A DNA stretch of 64,000 nt, taken from Theileria orientalis strain Shintoku (Eukaryota; Apicomplexa; Aconoidasida; Piroplasmida; Theileriidae). The notes beneath the pieces were generated by a model, which saw only the letters and a program-made list of their open reading frames with translations, was not told where the DNA came from and searched no databases. Location: assembly GCF_000740895.1 (NCBI RefSeq), contig NC_025262.1, positions 736,001 through 800,000 of the forward strand. The letters are read 5' to 3'. Positions within the stretch are counted from its first letter, which is position 1. Each line of letters starts with the position of its first letter. Both the position numbers and the translations under genes were made by a program. This document shows positions 23,877 through 34,400 of this stretch, piece after piece.

Positions 23877-26018
23877 ATGGACAAAAATATAAAAAATACC
23901 AAAGAAGTCTCCAGTAATGATGGTTTTTTAAAAGTAAACTTGAGTGCCATATCGTTTTATGAAAGAGATCATAATAATTCGCTAAATTTAAATGAAACTC
24001 TGGGAAATGTGTATAAATCGTTAATTAAGTGTGATAAGCGTAGTACAGATATTGCTAATAACACAACTTTGTGTAAGAGTTCATCCTGTTGTGTAGTATT
24101 CTCCCTAAAATTATTGTCCGGATCCAGCAAACATAAAGACTACTGGACCTTGTGCTCGGAAGTAATAACCAGGCCTCTGTTTGTCAAGTATAAGAGGAAT
24201 GACAAAGGATATATATCTTTTTTGACCAACCATACGGAAGTGCTGCGATTTGGTAAAGCAACTAGTGTAGAATCTATTAAACCCGTTGATCAATATAATA
24301 AGCATTTCGGTTCGGTGATTGATACTGATAGATTCCTATTGTCGATAGGAGTATCAATCGTTAAAAAATCGAAATTGCTGTACATGGGATACGGAAATAA
24401 GTATCTGTCTTCAGTTGACCTGTTCGGTAAACGACTGTCTGTAGGCATTCTGGGTGATAAAAACAACAACTCACTCAACTTGGACAGCGGACTTTTATTT
24501 TTTGACCTTTACGTAAAACGTACCCACCTGGTTCCAATTCCAAATTCTGATATCGTAGCTCAAACGGAGTCTGCAGAAAATAAAGGTTTCGGTTCTGACA
24601 AAAATCAAGATTCAAGTAACGATTTATTAAATAATCTAAATGGGCTTATTTCTAATAAAAAATTGGATATTGAGGCCTGTTTGAAGGATACTAAATTGTT
24701 GAGCGAGTTGCAGTTGGATGATTACACAACTTCATCCTCGTACGTAGACTCGGTATCTGAAGTTAGTAGCGTTAAAAAGGTACCATTAAGTAAAAAGAAA
24801 GTGTTGCCACCTCCGAGACCTAAGAATGATAACTCTGTACCTGATAAACAGGTTGTTCATGTTCATAGTAATTGTACTCATTCAGTTGAGGACAGTAATA
24901 ATACGAAATCAGGCGCCTCAAAAGATTTTGGTCAAAAAAATGATGAGGTTCATCCTGAATTTTGTGAAAATTTCAATGCCGACTCAAAGTATGATAAGAA
25001 TATAAAGGGTGTTAAAGTCACTTTTAACAAGGATTTCGTGGAGTTAATTGACTCCTTGGCCCCAAAAAAGTATGCCAACTTATCGCAAACCAGTAGCAGT
25101 CTCCTAAATGGACTGAACTTGGAAACTAGTAGATTAAAAGGCAATGAAAGCAGACCTTGGTCTGCTAAACCTGAGCGTTTAAGCTCAATATCACCGGATG
25201 GTTTTAGTTTTAAGGTTTTTTTAAAGTTTGTTAACTTGAATGGCGGTAATGATGACCGCAAAATCATGACTGATAATGGTGATGATGTGGATGCGGCTGT
25301 AAATGACGTAAATTATCAAAATTATCAAGATATTCGGAATCAGAGTATCGATGGCGGTAATGAAAACGAGTGTTTTGGAGGCGAACATGAATCTCTAGGT
25401 GTAATTTTAAACGAGTTGTTTTTGTTTTCTAATAAGGTGTTTTTAATTTCCAACACCAAGGGTACCTATGACACTGTGTGGATTAAAACGCGGTCGTCTG
25501 CTTCTTTGGAAAACATAATTAAAATACCCATTAGTACCTCGAGCAGTAAGATGGGCGAACTGTTCGATTACTTATCCAAAATAAGTTTATCGTCAGTTTA
25601 TGGAGTTGGTTTTCTGGTTGACCTGAGGGTGGACCTGTTTGCCTTGGAAGTCTTCATTTCAATTTTGGAGGACAAAATAGGGAATATGGATTTAAACATT
25701 CCAATCAAGTTGACTGATGTGGTTTTTTCTTTAAATTGCACCGATTTTCTATCCTATTTTGACGATGCTCTTGACCACCTTTCATCTAAACTAGACAAGT
25801 CATCTTCTGCCACCCACAGTAACACCATTTCAAGTCACTCCAGTTCAGCCCATTTGTATTATCAGGACTCTCTTCGGTCTAACGTTCAAGTTGAAAGCGC
25901 TGGCCCCGTCTGGACTAACATTTTAAAGAAGGAGATAGGTTCTATTAGGGAGGAAAATTCGATTCATGATAATTTCCTAAAATTTATCTGGCCTTCGTAT
26001 GGTAAACAGCTTGCATAA
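23877..26018 (+). CDS. Unknown 713-residue protein, single exon, AT-rich
   Basis: One uninterrupted exon starts at the ATG at 23877. Two probably folded parts, residues about 70-215 (rich in beta-type hydrophobics: YWTLCSEVITRPLFVKY, SIGVSIVKKSKLLYMGYG) and about 500-640 (NELFLFSNKVFLISNTKG; VGFLVDLRVDLFALEVFIS), are joined by a long, polar, Ser/Asn/Lys-rich linker containing a proline motif (VLPPPRPKND). No signal peptide, membrane helix or known catalytic motif is visible and I do not recognise the family. Codons end mostly in A/T and the gene lacks introns, which contrasts with GC-rich, intron-broken neighbours. It may be lineage-specific and fast-evolving. Confidence 0.8.
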   Translation: MDKNIKNTKEVSSNDGFLKVNLSAISFYERDHNNSLNLNETLGNVYKSLIKCDKRSTDIANNTTLCKSSSCCVVFSLKLLSGSSKHKDYWTLCSEVITRPLFVKYKRNDKGYISFLTNHTEVLRFGKATSVESIKPVDQYNKHFGSVIDTDRFLLSIGVSIVKKSKLLYMGYGNKYLSSVDLFGKRLSVGILGDKNNNSLNLDSGLLFFDLYVKRTHLVPIPNSDIVAQTESAENKGFGSDKNQDSSNDLLNNLNGLISNKKLDIEACLKDTKLLSELQLDDYTTSSSYVDSVSEVSSVKKVPLSKKKVLPPPRPKNDNSVPDKQVVHVHSNCTHSVEDSNNTKSGASKDFGQKNDEVHPEFCENFNADSKYDKNIKGVKVTFNKDFVELIDSLAPKKYANLSQTSSSLLNGLNLETSRLKGNESRPWSAKPERLSSISPDGFSFKVFLKFVNLNGGNDDRKIMTDNGDDVDAAVNDVNYQNYQDIRNQSIDGGNENECFGGEHESLGVILNELFLFSNKVFLISNTKGTYDTVWIKTRSSASLENIIKIPISTSSSKMGELFDYLSKISLSSVYGVGFLVDLRVDLFALEVFISILEDKIGNMDLNIPIKLTDVVFSLNCTDFLSYFDDALDHLSSKLDKSSSATHSNTISSHSSSAHLYYQDSLRSNVQVESAGPVWTNILKKEIGSIREENSIHDNFLKFIWPSYGKQLA

Positions 26019-26236
26019 GATTATCAAGTTAACTTTTGTCTAAACCTCAATCTGATGCACTATGTATATGTGTTTATTTATGTGCACGTTTTATATATCT
26101 CTATTTGTGCGTATATGTATACATATGTACATATATTGTATACACAATGCGACATGTGTTTGTCAACAGTATGTATATACATATACCTTGATATACATGT
26201 ATTGGTACATATGTATGTGTATACAAAAGGATGATA

Positions 26237-29089
26237 TTATTGTATGGTCATAACTCTTTCCCACACTGACTGCATTATGAACAGGTCCAGGTTCTTTTTA
26301 AAAATGATAAGTATTTGCTGCTTCAGTCCGTCGTAGAACCTGGTGAGGTGGCTTTCGTCCACGTTGTAGCTAGCCTTGTACTGGGAGAGCGCCTGCACTA
26401 TGTGCATTGTGAACAGCTTTAGGCACATGTCTCTAGATGTGTTGAATCTGTAGTTGTACACGTTGACCAGCGGCGACGTGTCCGATGAGTTTAGTGCCGA
26501 ATTAAGCATCTTGTCCAGGTTTTTGTTTTCCGAGGCCACCTCGGCGCTCACTTGCGCCATGTTCAGCAGATTAACGTCCTGCAGCACGTCCGACAGCAGT
26601 AGTGTGAAGTCCTTTACCGACTCGTCGATCACATCCACTCCACTCTCCAGGTTATCCAGCACGTATCTCACTATCTTCAGCGACTTGTCAATGTAGGCTA
26701 ACATTATCTGGGCCACCAGTTCGTTCGCCAACTCCTCTATGCTAACGTTAAACGTTTCAAAGTGTGTTTTGTACACTGTTTCCTCACTGGCACCTGTGCC
26801 CTTGGTACTCGTGACTACCTTTTTACCATCGAGAACTGCCGTGTGATCTACGCCCTCTTCACTTAACTTCATCGGAAAGTGCCTCCTGCTCAATATAGCG
26901 TATTCGTGCGCCAGTAGTATCACGTTTAATACTGGCACCTGCTCATTCCCCATGAATTCGTCAAATATTGTCTGGAACTTCGCGTGGTTGGTGTTACTTA
27001 AAACGTGCCTCCTCATCTTCGACTTCAACTCCTCGTGGTGGCCACTTTCAGGCGCCCTCAGGTGCGCACACCGGCTTCCTTGTTTGAACATCTTGTAGGC
27101 CTCGCTGCAATTCTTTTCCAACACTCCTCCCACTCCCCCGAAGACCGACTCAAACTTAATGAGGAAGGAGAGCAGGTTTTTCGTGTACGTCCTGTGGTGA
27201 CTCCCGTCAAACTTAAACTTCTTCAGCTGCGACTTGACATTCCTGTCCATGAACTCCAGCAGCGAGAACATGGTCCTCCCGTCGTCCACCTGGGACCCTT
27301 TGTCCTCCCCTGCCAACCTCTGTGCCGTCTGCTTAACGAAGTCCTCGGCCATGTGCTCCCTGGTCTTCTCTGTGCACGACCTCAAAGAGACCATGTTGGA
27401 CAGCGAGTCCAGGTAGTCCACCTCCCCAGTTCTGTAAGAGATGCTGTTTATGTTCACGAATATCAGATGGTATATGTACTTGATTCCGCACGTGTAAATC
27501 GCCAACAGAGCGTTGAACACTTGTTCAAAATTATTCTTCAGTGAGCTACTCACCTCCCTTACCAGGTCTTTAAAGCACTGCAGCTCCTGGACTAGCTTTT
27601 CGAACGACGACAGTATGTATGCGTTCAAATCCGAGTTGAATGTCCCGTTCAGCAGCGACACTGACTTATAGATCACTGAGTCGTATAGTTTAAAGAACAG
27701 GTGCTGTAAGTATAGCACGCACACGTACATCAGCCAGTTATGCGTCTGCTCAGCGAACAGCGCCTGGTTTCCGTTCCTCACGTCCAGTGTGTACAGCCTT
27801 CCGAACAGCCCCGTCAGCCCCTCGTATGCTTCCTTCGTCACCAGCGTGTGTTTGTAGCTGCTTATCAGATACGCGATTATGTAAAACGACGCTTGCGAGT
27901 AGTACAGCACAAACTGGCTTGCCAAACTCTCACCTGAGCACCTGCACTCTTTTGTTGACTCCAGGTTAAATGAGTTGAACAGGTCAGACTGATCCTTCTT
28001 AAAGTCCACCTCAAACTCGTCGTTACAGTAGAAGCAGAACTTGTGCCTCTTTTTCGAGCCTTTCAGCGAACTTAAGAACGCCACAAACTTTTCATTCGAC
28101 ACTGACTCGTACACTACCCACAACAGCGAGGCAAAGACCTCCTTACACAGCGTCGAGAATGAAAAGTCGTCGTTTGTGTAGTTCATGAACAAGTTTTTCA
28201 TCTTACTCTCCAGCAGCGACGATAGGTTATAGAAATACAACTCCAACAGCTGCCTTTCATCAAACGATAGCTCTCTCAGAGACTTGCACAACTCAACCGA
28301 GTCTTCGGGGTCCAGGGGCTCATCTTCCGACAACAGCGACCTCGTATTCCTAGAAATCAGGTCTGTCAAAATCCCGTAGTAGCTCGAAAACAGAAACGTG
28401 TAATTTGCGTCAAAGTACTTGAACACGTAGTACACCCTCGAACAGAAATATAGTACTTCCTTCCTTGAGAATTTTAACACGTTTGAGCTCTCGTCCTCGT
28501 TTGAGCAAAACAGCGTGTTCGAGCTGCTGAACGACCCTATCGTGTTGCAGAGGCTCGCCAGGAACTTAAACACGTTTGCTGCCTTCGACATTTGCGATAT
28601 TTGCAGGAACTTGTCTCGTATTCCGTACTTGGACGTTATGTCTTTCGAGGCCGCCTTTATTTGCGACGCGTTCAGATTCCTCAGGTTCGTCTCCACGCCA
28701 TCCAGGTCCTTGTTTATTCCCTGGATTGTGTCCAGCGCCGAGAATAAACACTCGTAGTTATCGTATATCAACAGCTGTTTTCCTGCTGTCAACTGCCTTG
28801 TCTCCCTTTCCAGCTTTCTGAGAAAGGATATTGTATCCGATATTGAATTATTCTTAAGTATGTTATCAAGGTGGTAATCAACATCAAATGTGTGAGACAA
28901 AAAATCCTTATCTATGACAGACGTGGGATTCACTGCTTTCGATGATGTGAAATCACTGGAGGAATCTGTGTTTTGCTGTTTAGTATCAGAAATGCTATAA
29001 TACGATGATAATAGTTCGGAAACGGACTTATCCTTGCTTTCTTGCGATATATGGACGTCATCCTTGTTGGATGAGAATTTTCTGTCCAT
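26237..29089 (-). CDS. VPS51: VPS51, GARP/EARP tethering complex subunit
   Basis: A single exon of 950 residues. A Ser/Lys/Asp-rich disordered leader of about 65 residues is followed by the diagnostic N-terminal Vps51 helix block at about 75-150: DYHLDNILKNNSISDTISFL, then LLIYDNYECLFSALDTIQGI and KDLDGVETNLRNLNAS, which parallel the [20 protein letters not shown] and EGMEEKM blocks of other Vps51 proteins. The rest is long helices, as expected for a CATCHR-type tether that joins endosome-derived vesicles to the Golgi. It is longer than human VPS51 (about 780 residues). Members of the related COG1/COG complex share the same start motif, so a COG subunit is the main alternative. The start ATG at 29089 is preceded by AT-rich DNA with in-frame stops. 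Confidence 0.75.
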   Translation of the reverse strand: MDRKFSSNKDDVHISQESKDKSVSELLSSYYSISDTKQQNTDSSSDFTSSKAVNPTSVIDKDFLSHTFDVDYHLDNILKNNSISDTISFLRKLERETRQLTAGKQLLIYDNYECLFSALDTIQGINKDLDGVETNLRNLNASQIKAASKDITSKYGIRDKFLQISQMSKAANVFKFLASLCNTIGSFSSSNTLFCSNEDESSNVLKFSRKEVLYFCSRVYYVFKYFDANYTFLFSSYYGILTDLISRNTRSLLSEDEPLDPEDSVELCKSLRELSFDERQLLELYFYNLSSLLESKMKNLFMNYTNDDFSFSTLCKEVFASLLWVVYESVSNEKFVAFLSSLKGSKKRHKFCFYCNDEFEVDFKKDQSDLFNSFNLESTKECRCSGESLASQFVLYYSQASFYIIAYLISSYKHTLVTKEAYEGLTGLFGRLYTLDVRNGNQALFAEQTHNWLMYVCVLYLQHLFFKLYDSVIYKSVSLLNGTFNSDLNAYILSSFEKLVQELQCFKDLVREVSSSLKNNFEQVFNALLAIYTCGIKYIYHLIFVNINSISYRTGEVDYLDSLSNMVSLRSCTEKTREHMAEDFVKQTAQRLAGEDKGSQVDDGRTMFSLLEFMDRNVKSQLKKFKFDGSHHRTYTKNLLSFLIKFESVFGGVGGVLEKNCSEAYKMFKQGSRCAHLRAPESGHHEELKSKMRRHVLSNTNHAKFQTIFDEFMGNEQVPVLNVILLAHEYAILSRRHFPMKLSEEGVDHTAVLDGKKVVTSTKGTGASEETVYKTHFETFNVSIEELANELVAQIMLAYIDKSLKIVRYVLDNLESGVDVIDESVKDFTLLLSDVLQDVNLLNMAQVSAEVASENKNLDKMLNSALNSSDTSPLVNVYNYRFNTSRDMCLKLFTMHIVQALSQYKASYNVDESHLTRFYDGLKQQILIIFKKNLDLFIMQSVWERVMTIQ

Positions 29090-29272
29090 TAAATTAATAC
29101 TAATATGTTTATGTTGAAATATGAATATGAATTGTTAAAATTGGAAAATTATACCCGTTTTTTATGATGGCACTATACAGTTGGATATATGTAAAATCAT
29201 TAGTTCTCTATCGCACATCATCATGTTCTGTTCACCTGTTTGCTTCATTTGTATTTTATTTGTAAAATAGAT

Positions 29273-30379
29273 ATGCCTTCTTCCAAGAAGACTATTAAAA
29301 ATAACAAAAGCACCCAGTTCAATGATGACTCGATTTCACTTTCATCTAAGTTGGAATCCTGGTTAAAAAACATAGAAGTTGATGTCGATCTCTATAGAGA
29401 TGAACTTAACAGGGTTTTGGCTAATAAAAAATGTCGCTATTACAGGATAGTTGATAGAAACTACTCTACTGAACATGTGTCAGTCAAATGGCTGAGGGAT
29501 GTCGATGTTTTTAGGAGCCATTCCAACGTCGAAAAGGCCTGCTATGGAATAGACGCCTCCAGTGCTGCCGTGGTGGACGCTCTGAGGCTTAATAGACTTT
29601 GTGGCAACGACCAAGCGTGGATTCTGGATATGTGCTGTGCACCTGGAGGGAAGCTGTTGGCCACCGTGAGCTGTTTGAGCAAACTCAAGGGCCCTTGTAA
29701 GTGGAAGGTTGTGGGACTGGACTCCGTCAAGCGGCGCCTTGACGTGTGCAGGTCCATGTTGAGGAAGGAGGACTACGACTCAGACAAGATCAACGTCACT
29801 CTCCACAGCTGCAGGTCCCAGGAGTTCTGCGAACTCGGCGGCGAGCCCATGCTCGGGAGGTTCGACAGGGTGATTTTGGACGTAGAGTGCACTCACGAGG
29901 GCTCCCTGCGGTCTGTGATCCGCACGATCAAGTACTGGGGGATCGACTCGCTTGAGAGCAAGTGGACCCGGGAGTACGCCTCGAAGATCGTATATAACCA
30001 GAGGGAGTTGCTCCAGCAGGCAATCAAATTAGTGAGGCCAGGCGGGCTCGTCGTGTATAGTACATGCTCCCTGGACAAAGAGCAGAACGAGCTGTTGGTT
30101 TCTGAGGTGGTGAGTCGACTTGACAACATCAAGTTCTATCCCCTTCCGGTAAACAGCTGTCCGTGTTGCTCGTTTAACTCTGAGGAGCGACCAGAGTCTT
30201 GGCCTTCCATTCCCTGTACTGCCTTATTGAGGGAACGTTGCAGTGACGATGCCTTTTACAGGCCTAGTGAATCAGATACTCGTTGCAGAAACGCCGATTC
30301 ACCAGCAGCTGTCCGATTCGTTCCCGTAGGAGGTGAAACTGATGGCCTATATATTTGCGCTCTCATCAGAATCGACTGA
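29273..30379 (+). CDS. NOL1/NOP2/Sun-type RNA (cytosine-5) methyltransferase
   Basis: One exon of 368 residues. The Rossmann core starts near residue 100: YGIDASSAAVVDAL, the S-adenosylmethionine loop ILDMCCAPGGKLLA, VVGLDSVKRRLDVC, FDRVILDVECTHEGSL (motif IV), QRELLQQAIKLVRPGGLVVY and STCSLDKEQNELLV (motif VI with the catalytic Cys). It should methylate cytosine in rRNA or tRNA. Motif IV normally reads Asp-x-Pro-Cys; here the Pro is Glu while the Cys is kept. Size and the short N-terminus without an added PUA or RRM domain suggest an NSUN3/4/5-like member, but the subfamily and the compartment cannot be set by eye. The ATG at 29273 is preferred to an in-frame TTG upstream. The 3' end overlaps the convergent neighbour by 33 bp. 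Confidence 0.8.
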   Translation: MPSSKKTIKNNKSTQFNDDSISLSSKLESWLKNIEVDVDLYRDELNRVLANKKCRYYRIVDRNYSTEHVSVKWLRDVDVFRSHSNVEKACYGIDASSAAVVDALRLNRLCGNDQAWILDMCCAPGGKLLATVSCLSKLKGPCKWKVVGLDSVKRRLDVCRSMLRKEDYDSDKINVTLHSCRSQEFCELGGEPMLGRFDRVILDVECTHEGSLRSVIRTIKYWGIDSLESKWTREYASKIVYNQRELLQQAIKLVRPGGLVVYSTCSLDKEQNELLVSEVVSRLDNIKFYPLPVNSCPCCSFNSEERPESWPSIPCTALLRERCSDDAFYRPSESDTRCRNADSPAAVRFVPVGGETDGLYICALIRID

Positions 30380-30991
30380 AACCGGATTCCTCTGCTCACA
30401 CTTTTCACTCCACTGGTCAAACGAGTCAACGGCTTCAAGTATCTTGTCCAGGTGCTCGTCCCTTAGGAATCCTATGTCGTCCTTGGGGTCGATCTGAGTG
30501 TGTTTGTCTATGATTGCCTTCCTTCGTGCATCACTAAGCTGGAACCCCTTCTTCTGTTTGATGAGCCTTTTATAGTGGTGTTTTGGGTAGTGGCGCAACG
30601 GCCTGTTACTGAGCACTTTGTGGGCATTTGTATTCTTCAATACTCTGTTAATCTTACTTACTATTTCAGATTTGCTCCTGTGTAAATATTAGATCTTAAG
30701 CGACTCATAGTATTCAATAATAGTATGTGCTAAATAGTTACCTGTTGCCCAGAGTGTCATCTATTTTTATCTCAACGGTGGTTCTGCGATTAATCCTAAA
30801 AGGAGAAACGCCTACACATTTGTATAAAACGAGATAATTTCATAAGATTCCATATATAATCAATTACCTTTAAACATTTTATCGTCAAATGTGTTTCGGT
30901 TGCTATGTTTTCTAGACAACAAAGGTAAATTTGAACTATTACTCAAAAGATTATAAGAAGCGACAAATGAATAGATGAAACAAAAATTCAT
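30347..30991 (-). CDS. Small basic protein of unknown function, possible organelle presequence
   Basis: Three exons (30991-30868, 30811-30742, 30677-30347) give 174 residues. The first 20 residues are hydrophobic and aromatic (MNFCFIYSFVASYNLLSN) and are followed by a Ser/Arg/Lys/Asn-rich stretch with no acids for some 20 residues, the look of a bipartite organelle-targeting sequence. The middle is strongly basic with many His/Tyr (LRHYPKHHYKRLIKQKKGF), as in ribosome-associated proteins, and the C-terminus is acidic and helical (LDKILEAVDSFDQW). The family is not recognised. The stop codon lies inside the coding end of the facing NSUN gene, so the two coding regions overlap tail to tail over 30347-30379. 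Confidence 0.6.
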
Positions 30992-31468
30992 CTTACACAC
31001 TTGATGATATTCTCATTTTCAAAAGTAAAATGAGCGTGTTAGAGTAAGTTTTCGGAAATTTATAACTGCGTCACATTAATAGTCAAAGTAGGTGTTCGAT
31101 GGGGTTGAATCTATTTAAATTTACGTTAGTGTATTAAGGTTAGGTTTATGTATATATATATCTATGTAATTGTTAACTATAGAACGCGGTGTATTTTATT
31201 CCACACTAATCAACTTCAGCAACTAAGTTTACATAAACAACATACAGCATCATTAACATTAGCATTGAATTAACATATCGTGCGAAATTGTGAGTAATTT
31301 CAATAAAAGATCAAATATAGTTTGTCGTTTCAAGGTATATATTGGAATTTTAACACACATATAATAACTTTCAATATATATTCTGAGCATATTATGGTAA
31401 CTACCACAACAAGTCAAATAAGGACTTTTAAACATCGAATAATCGCTTAATATACAAGATAAGGTAAA
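30992..31468. other. Divergent AT-rich promoter region, 477 bp
   Basis: The 5' ends of the small basic protein gene (minus) and the USP7-like gene (plus) face away from this spacer. It is AT-rich with TATA-like runs (TATATATATAT near 31150). No open frame, RNA gene or repeat was recognised. Confidence 0.45.
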
Positions 31469-34400
31469 ATGATAGTTCCTCTGGATTCTTCGGAACAGCT
31501 AATTCCACCAGTTCTCCCCAACGAGATAGAGTTGATCCTGAAAAACTTCGACGATGAAGTGATATTTCCAATATCTAAAGCGTTGGAAAGGGGAGAACAG
31601 CCAAACAAAATAAAGGAGGCATTCGCGTCGACAATATACTCGGACTGGAAGGAAATACCGAATTTCAAGTTCAGAATCATGTTTTTCCCAGTGTGCCCAC
31701 ACGCAGAACCAGGACCGACGCTAAGCCATTTTAAAATTAGCGCATACGTGGAGTCAATGGGAAAGGAAGATTGGCCAGAAAATTGGATATGCTACGGCAC
31801 AAGATTCTGTATCATCATCATTAACCCGAACGAGCCGCACTCGTCAGTGTTCAAGAGAGACTCGTTTAACTTCTCGAAAACGGAAACAGATAGAGGATGG
31901 CAGGGAATAATGTCGCTGGCACAGATCATGGAAAACGGGTTCCTGAACACGAAGGGAGATTTGGTGATAAGAGCAGGAGTGTACCCAGTGGGAGCAGAAG
32001 CAGACAGGTCAGTGAAGGAATCACCGTACAGCTGCAGAGAAGCAACAGGGTTCGTGGGCCTGCAGAACCACGGAGCAACCTGCTACATGAACGCACTGCT
32101 GCAGAGCCTGTACAGCATCACAAAATTTAGAAAGGCAGTGTACAGCCTGGCATTTGATCTGAAGGACGTAATGGGAGAAAAGTCGTACCAAATAATACAG
32201 AAGCTGGCAAAGACAAACACGAACCTGAACTACTATGACGCGGACAATTCGATGGACGTGGACACGCCGTACCCGGAGTCGAGCTCGACGACATACAGAA
32301 ACGGTGAAGAGCAGAAATATGTCACACAATTCGATGAAAATGAACTGCCAGCAGAAGGAGCACTGGGAGACTTCCTGGATAACCTGGAAGAGGGTGACTA
32401 CTGTAACCTGCTGTTGGACGAAGAAGAAGAGGAGACGAAGGTGCCGTGCGTAGGACTGGCGCTGCAAAACCTGTTCTACATGCTTAAGTACTCGGAGGAC
32501 CCACCAGGCTGCAAGGAGCTGGTGAGGTCGTTTGGATGGAAGCTAGCAGACCTGTTCACACAGCAGGACAGCCACGAGCTGCTGAAGCTGCTGCTGGACA
32601 AAATGGAGGAGCAGATGAAGGGCACGAGCGTGGAGGGAAGCGTGAAGAACATATTCGAAGGAGAAATGGAAACGTACATCGAGTGCATAGACATAGACTA
32701 CAAGTCGTGCAGAAAGGAGACCTTCGAAGACATACAGCTGGACGTGCAGGGATGCAGTAACATCTACGAGTCGCTGGACAGGTTGACGGCGCCAGAGCTG
32801 CTGGCAGGAGAGAACATGTACGAAGCGAAGGGGTACGGAAAGCAGAGAGCGAACAAAGGAATAAGATTCCTTAACTTCCCACCAGTGGTGATATTCCTGC
32901 TTAAAAGGTTCACGTTTGACCTGCAGACGATGGACACAGTGAAGCTTAACACGCGCTTCGAGTTCTACAAGGAAATAAACCTGTCGAAATACATACAGCA
33001 GTCGTCAGAGTCGACAGCGACAGCAAAGGAGGAGCCAGAGTCAAGAGGAAGCAAGGGAAGCCAGAAGGGAGAGGAGTACGAGTACGAGCTGCAGGCAGTG
33101 GCAGTGCACCACGGCTCAATCAACAGCGGACACTACTACGCGTTCACGAAAAGCAGCAGCAACTGGTACAGGTTCGACGACGAAACAGTGACGAAGGCGT
33201 CGGAGTACGCAGTTATCGACGATAACTTCGGAGGAGAGGAGCAGGAGTGTTACAATTACCTGACGACGAACATGAACAGCCACGGAATGTATAACAGCAT
33301 TAACAGGTTCAGGAAAAACAAAGTATATAACGCGTACATCCTGATGTACGTGCTGAAGAGTAAGAAGGAAGAGATCCTGGGAGACGTGGACATGGCGAGA
33401 GAGAAGTACCAGATGCTGCGACGCTGCAGAACGCAGAGCCTGCTGAGCAGCATGAGGACGAGAATCAGAGAAAGACTTAACCGCTACATAAAGCTTAAGA
33501 TATACACAGCAGGAGACTTCAAAGGAAACACGCTGCTAAACCAGCACTACAGCACGTGGCCGAACAAGTTCGTGCTCACACAAGATAAAAGCACGAACCT
33601 GACGGAACTGCTGAAGTACGTTAACGCGGAGCTGGAGACGAGTGAATCAGAAGAAGGGTCGAACAGCATGAAAAACGGAAAGGTGACGAAGGCGAGCTAC
33701 CTGAGGAAGATGAAGAGAAACGAGGAAAACGTAGACCAGAATTTCTACGTGCTGGGCTTCCACGAACAGTTTAACAGGTTCGTGCCACTGAATGACATCA
33801 GAGCGATGCACAAGGAGCCAATACAGACGCTGAGTCAGTTGGTAAACCTGGTGAGAAGCGAGTACTACCAGCACTATGACCCGACAGTGTACCTGCTGCA
33901 AGCAACGCCAGCGAAGAACATGACGGAGCTGGAGGAAATGGCGAAAGAGAAGGAGGAAGGAAAAGGAATCGCAAGCAGGCTAAAAATCACGCCCAAGGCA
34001 AACCTGGAGGCATTCAGCCCTACGAGCAACGGAAGCGGAGGAATATTCACGCCGACGAGCGGAGTGTTCACAGCAAGTCTGCTTAACCCACACGCAACGC
34101 ACACGCAGCAGCTGATGGTGTTCATCAAGTACTACGACATCTTCTCGAGGGAAGCAACCAGTAACCTGAAGTGCATAAACCTCTCGTACCTTAACCCTGA
34201 GAGAAACGCATCGCAGCTGCTGCCAATGGTGCTGCAGCCACTCATGGAAATGATGTCGAGCAACCTGGTGACAAAGTACAGAATGAGGGACCTGAAAAAC
34301 CTGACGAAAGCATTCACAGCACTGTACCAAAGCAACGGAGGAAGCACGCAGACACAGTCGCCAGTATCTATGAGGTCGGAGGTGAAGCAGGAGGAGGAGG

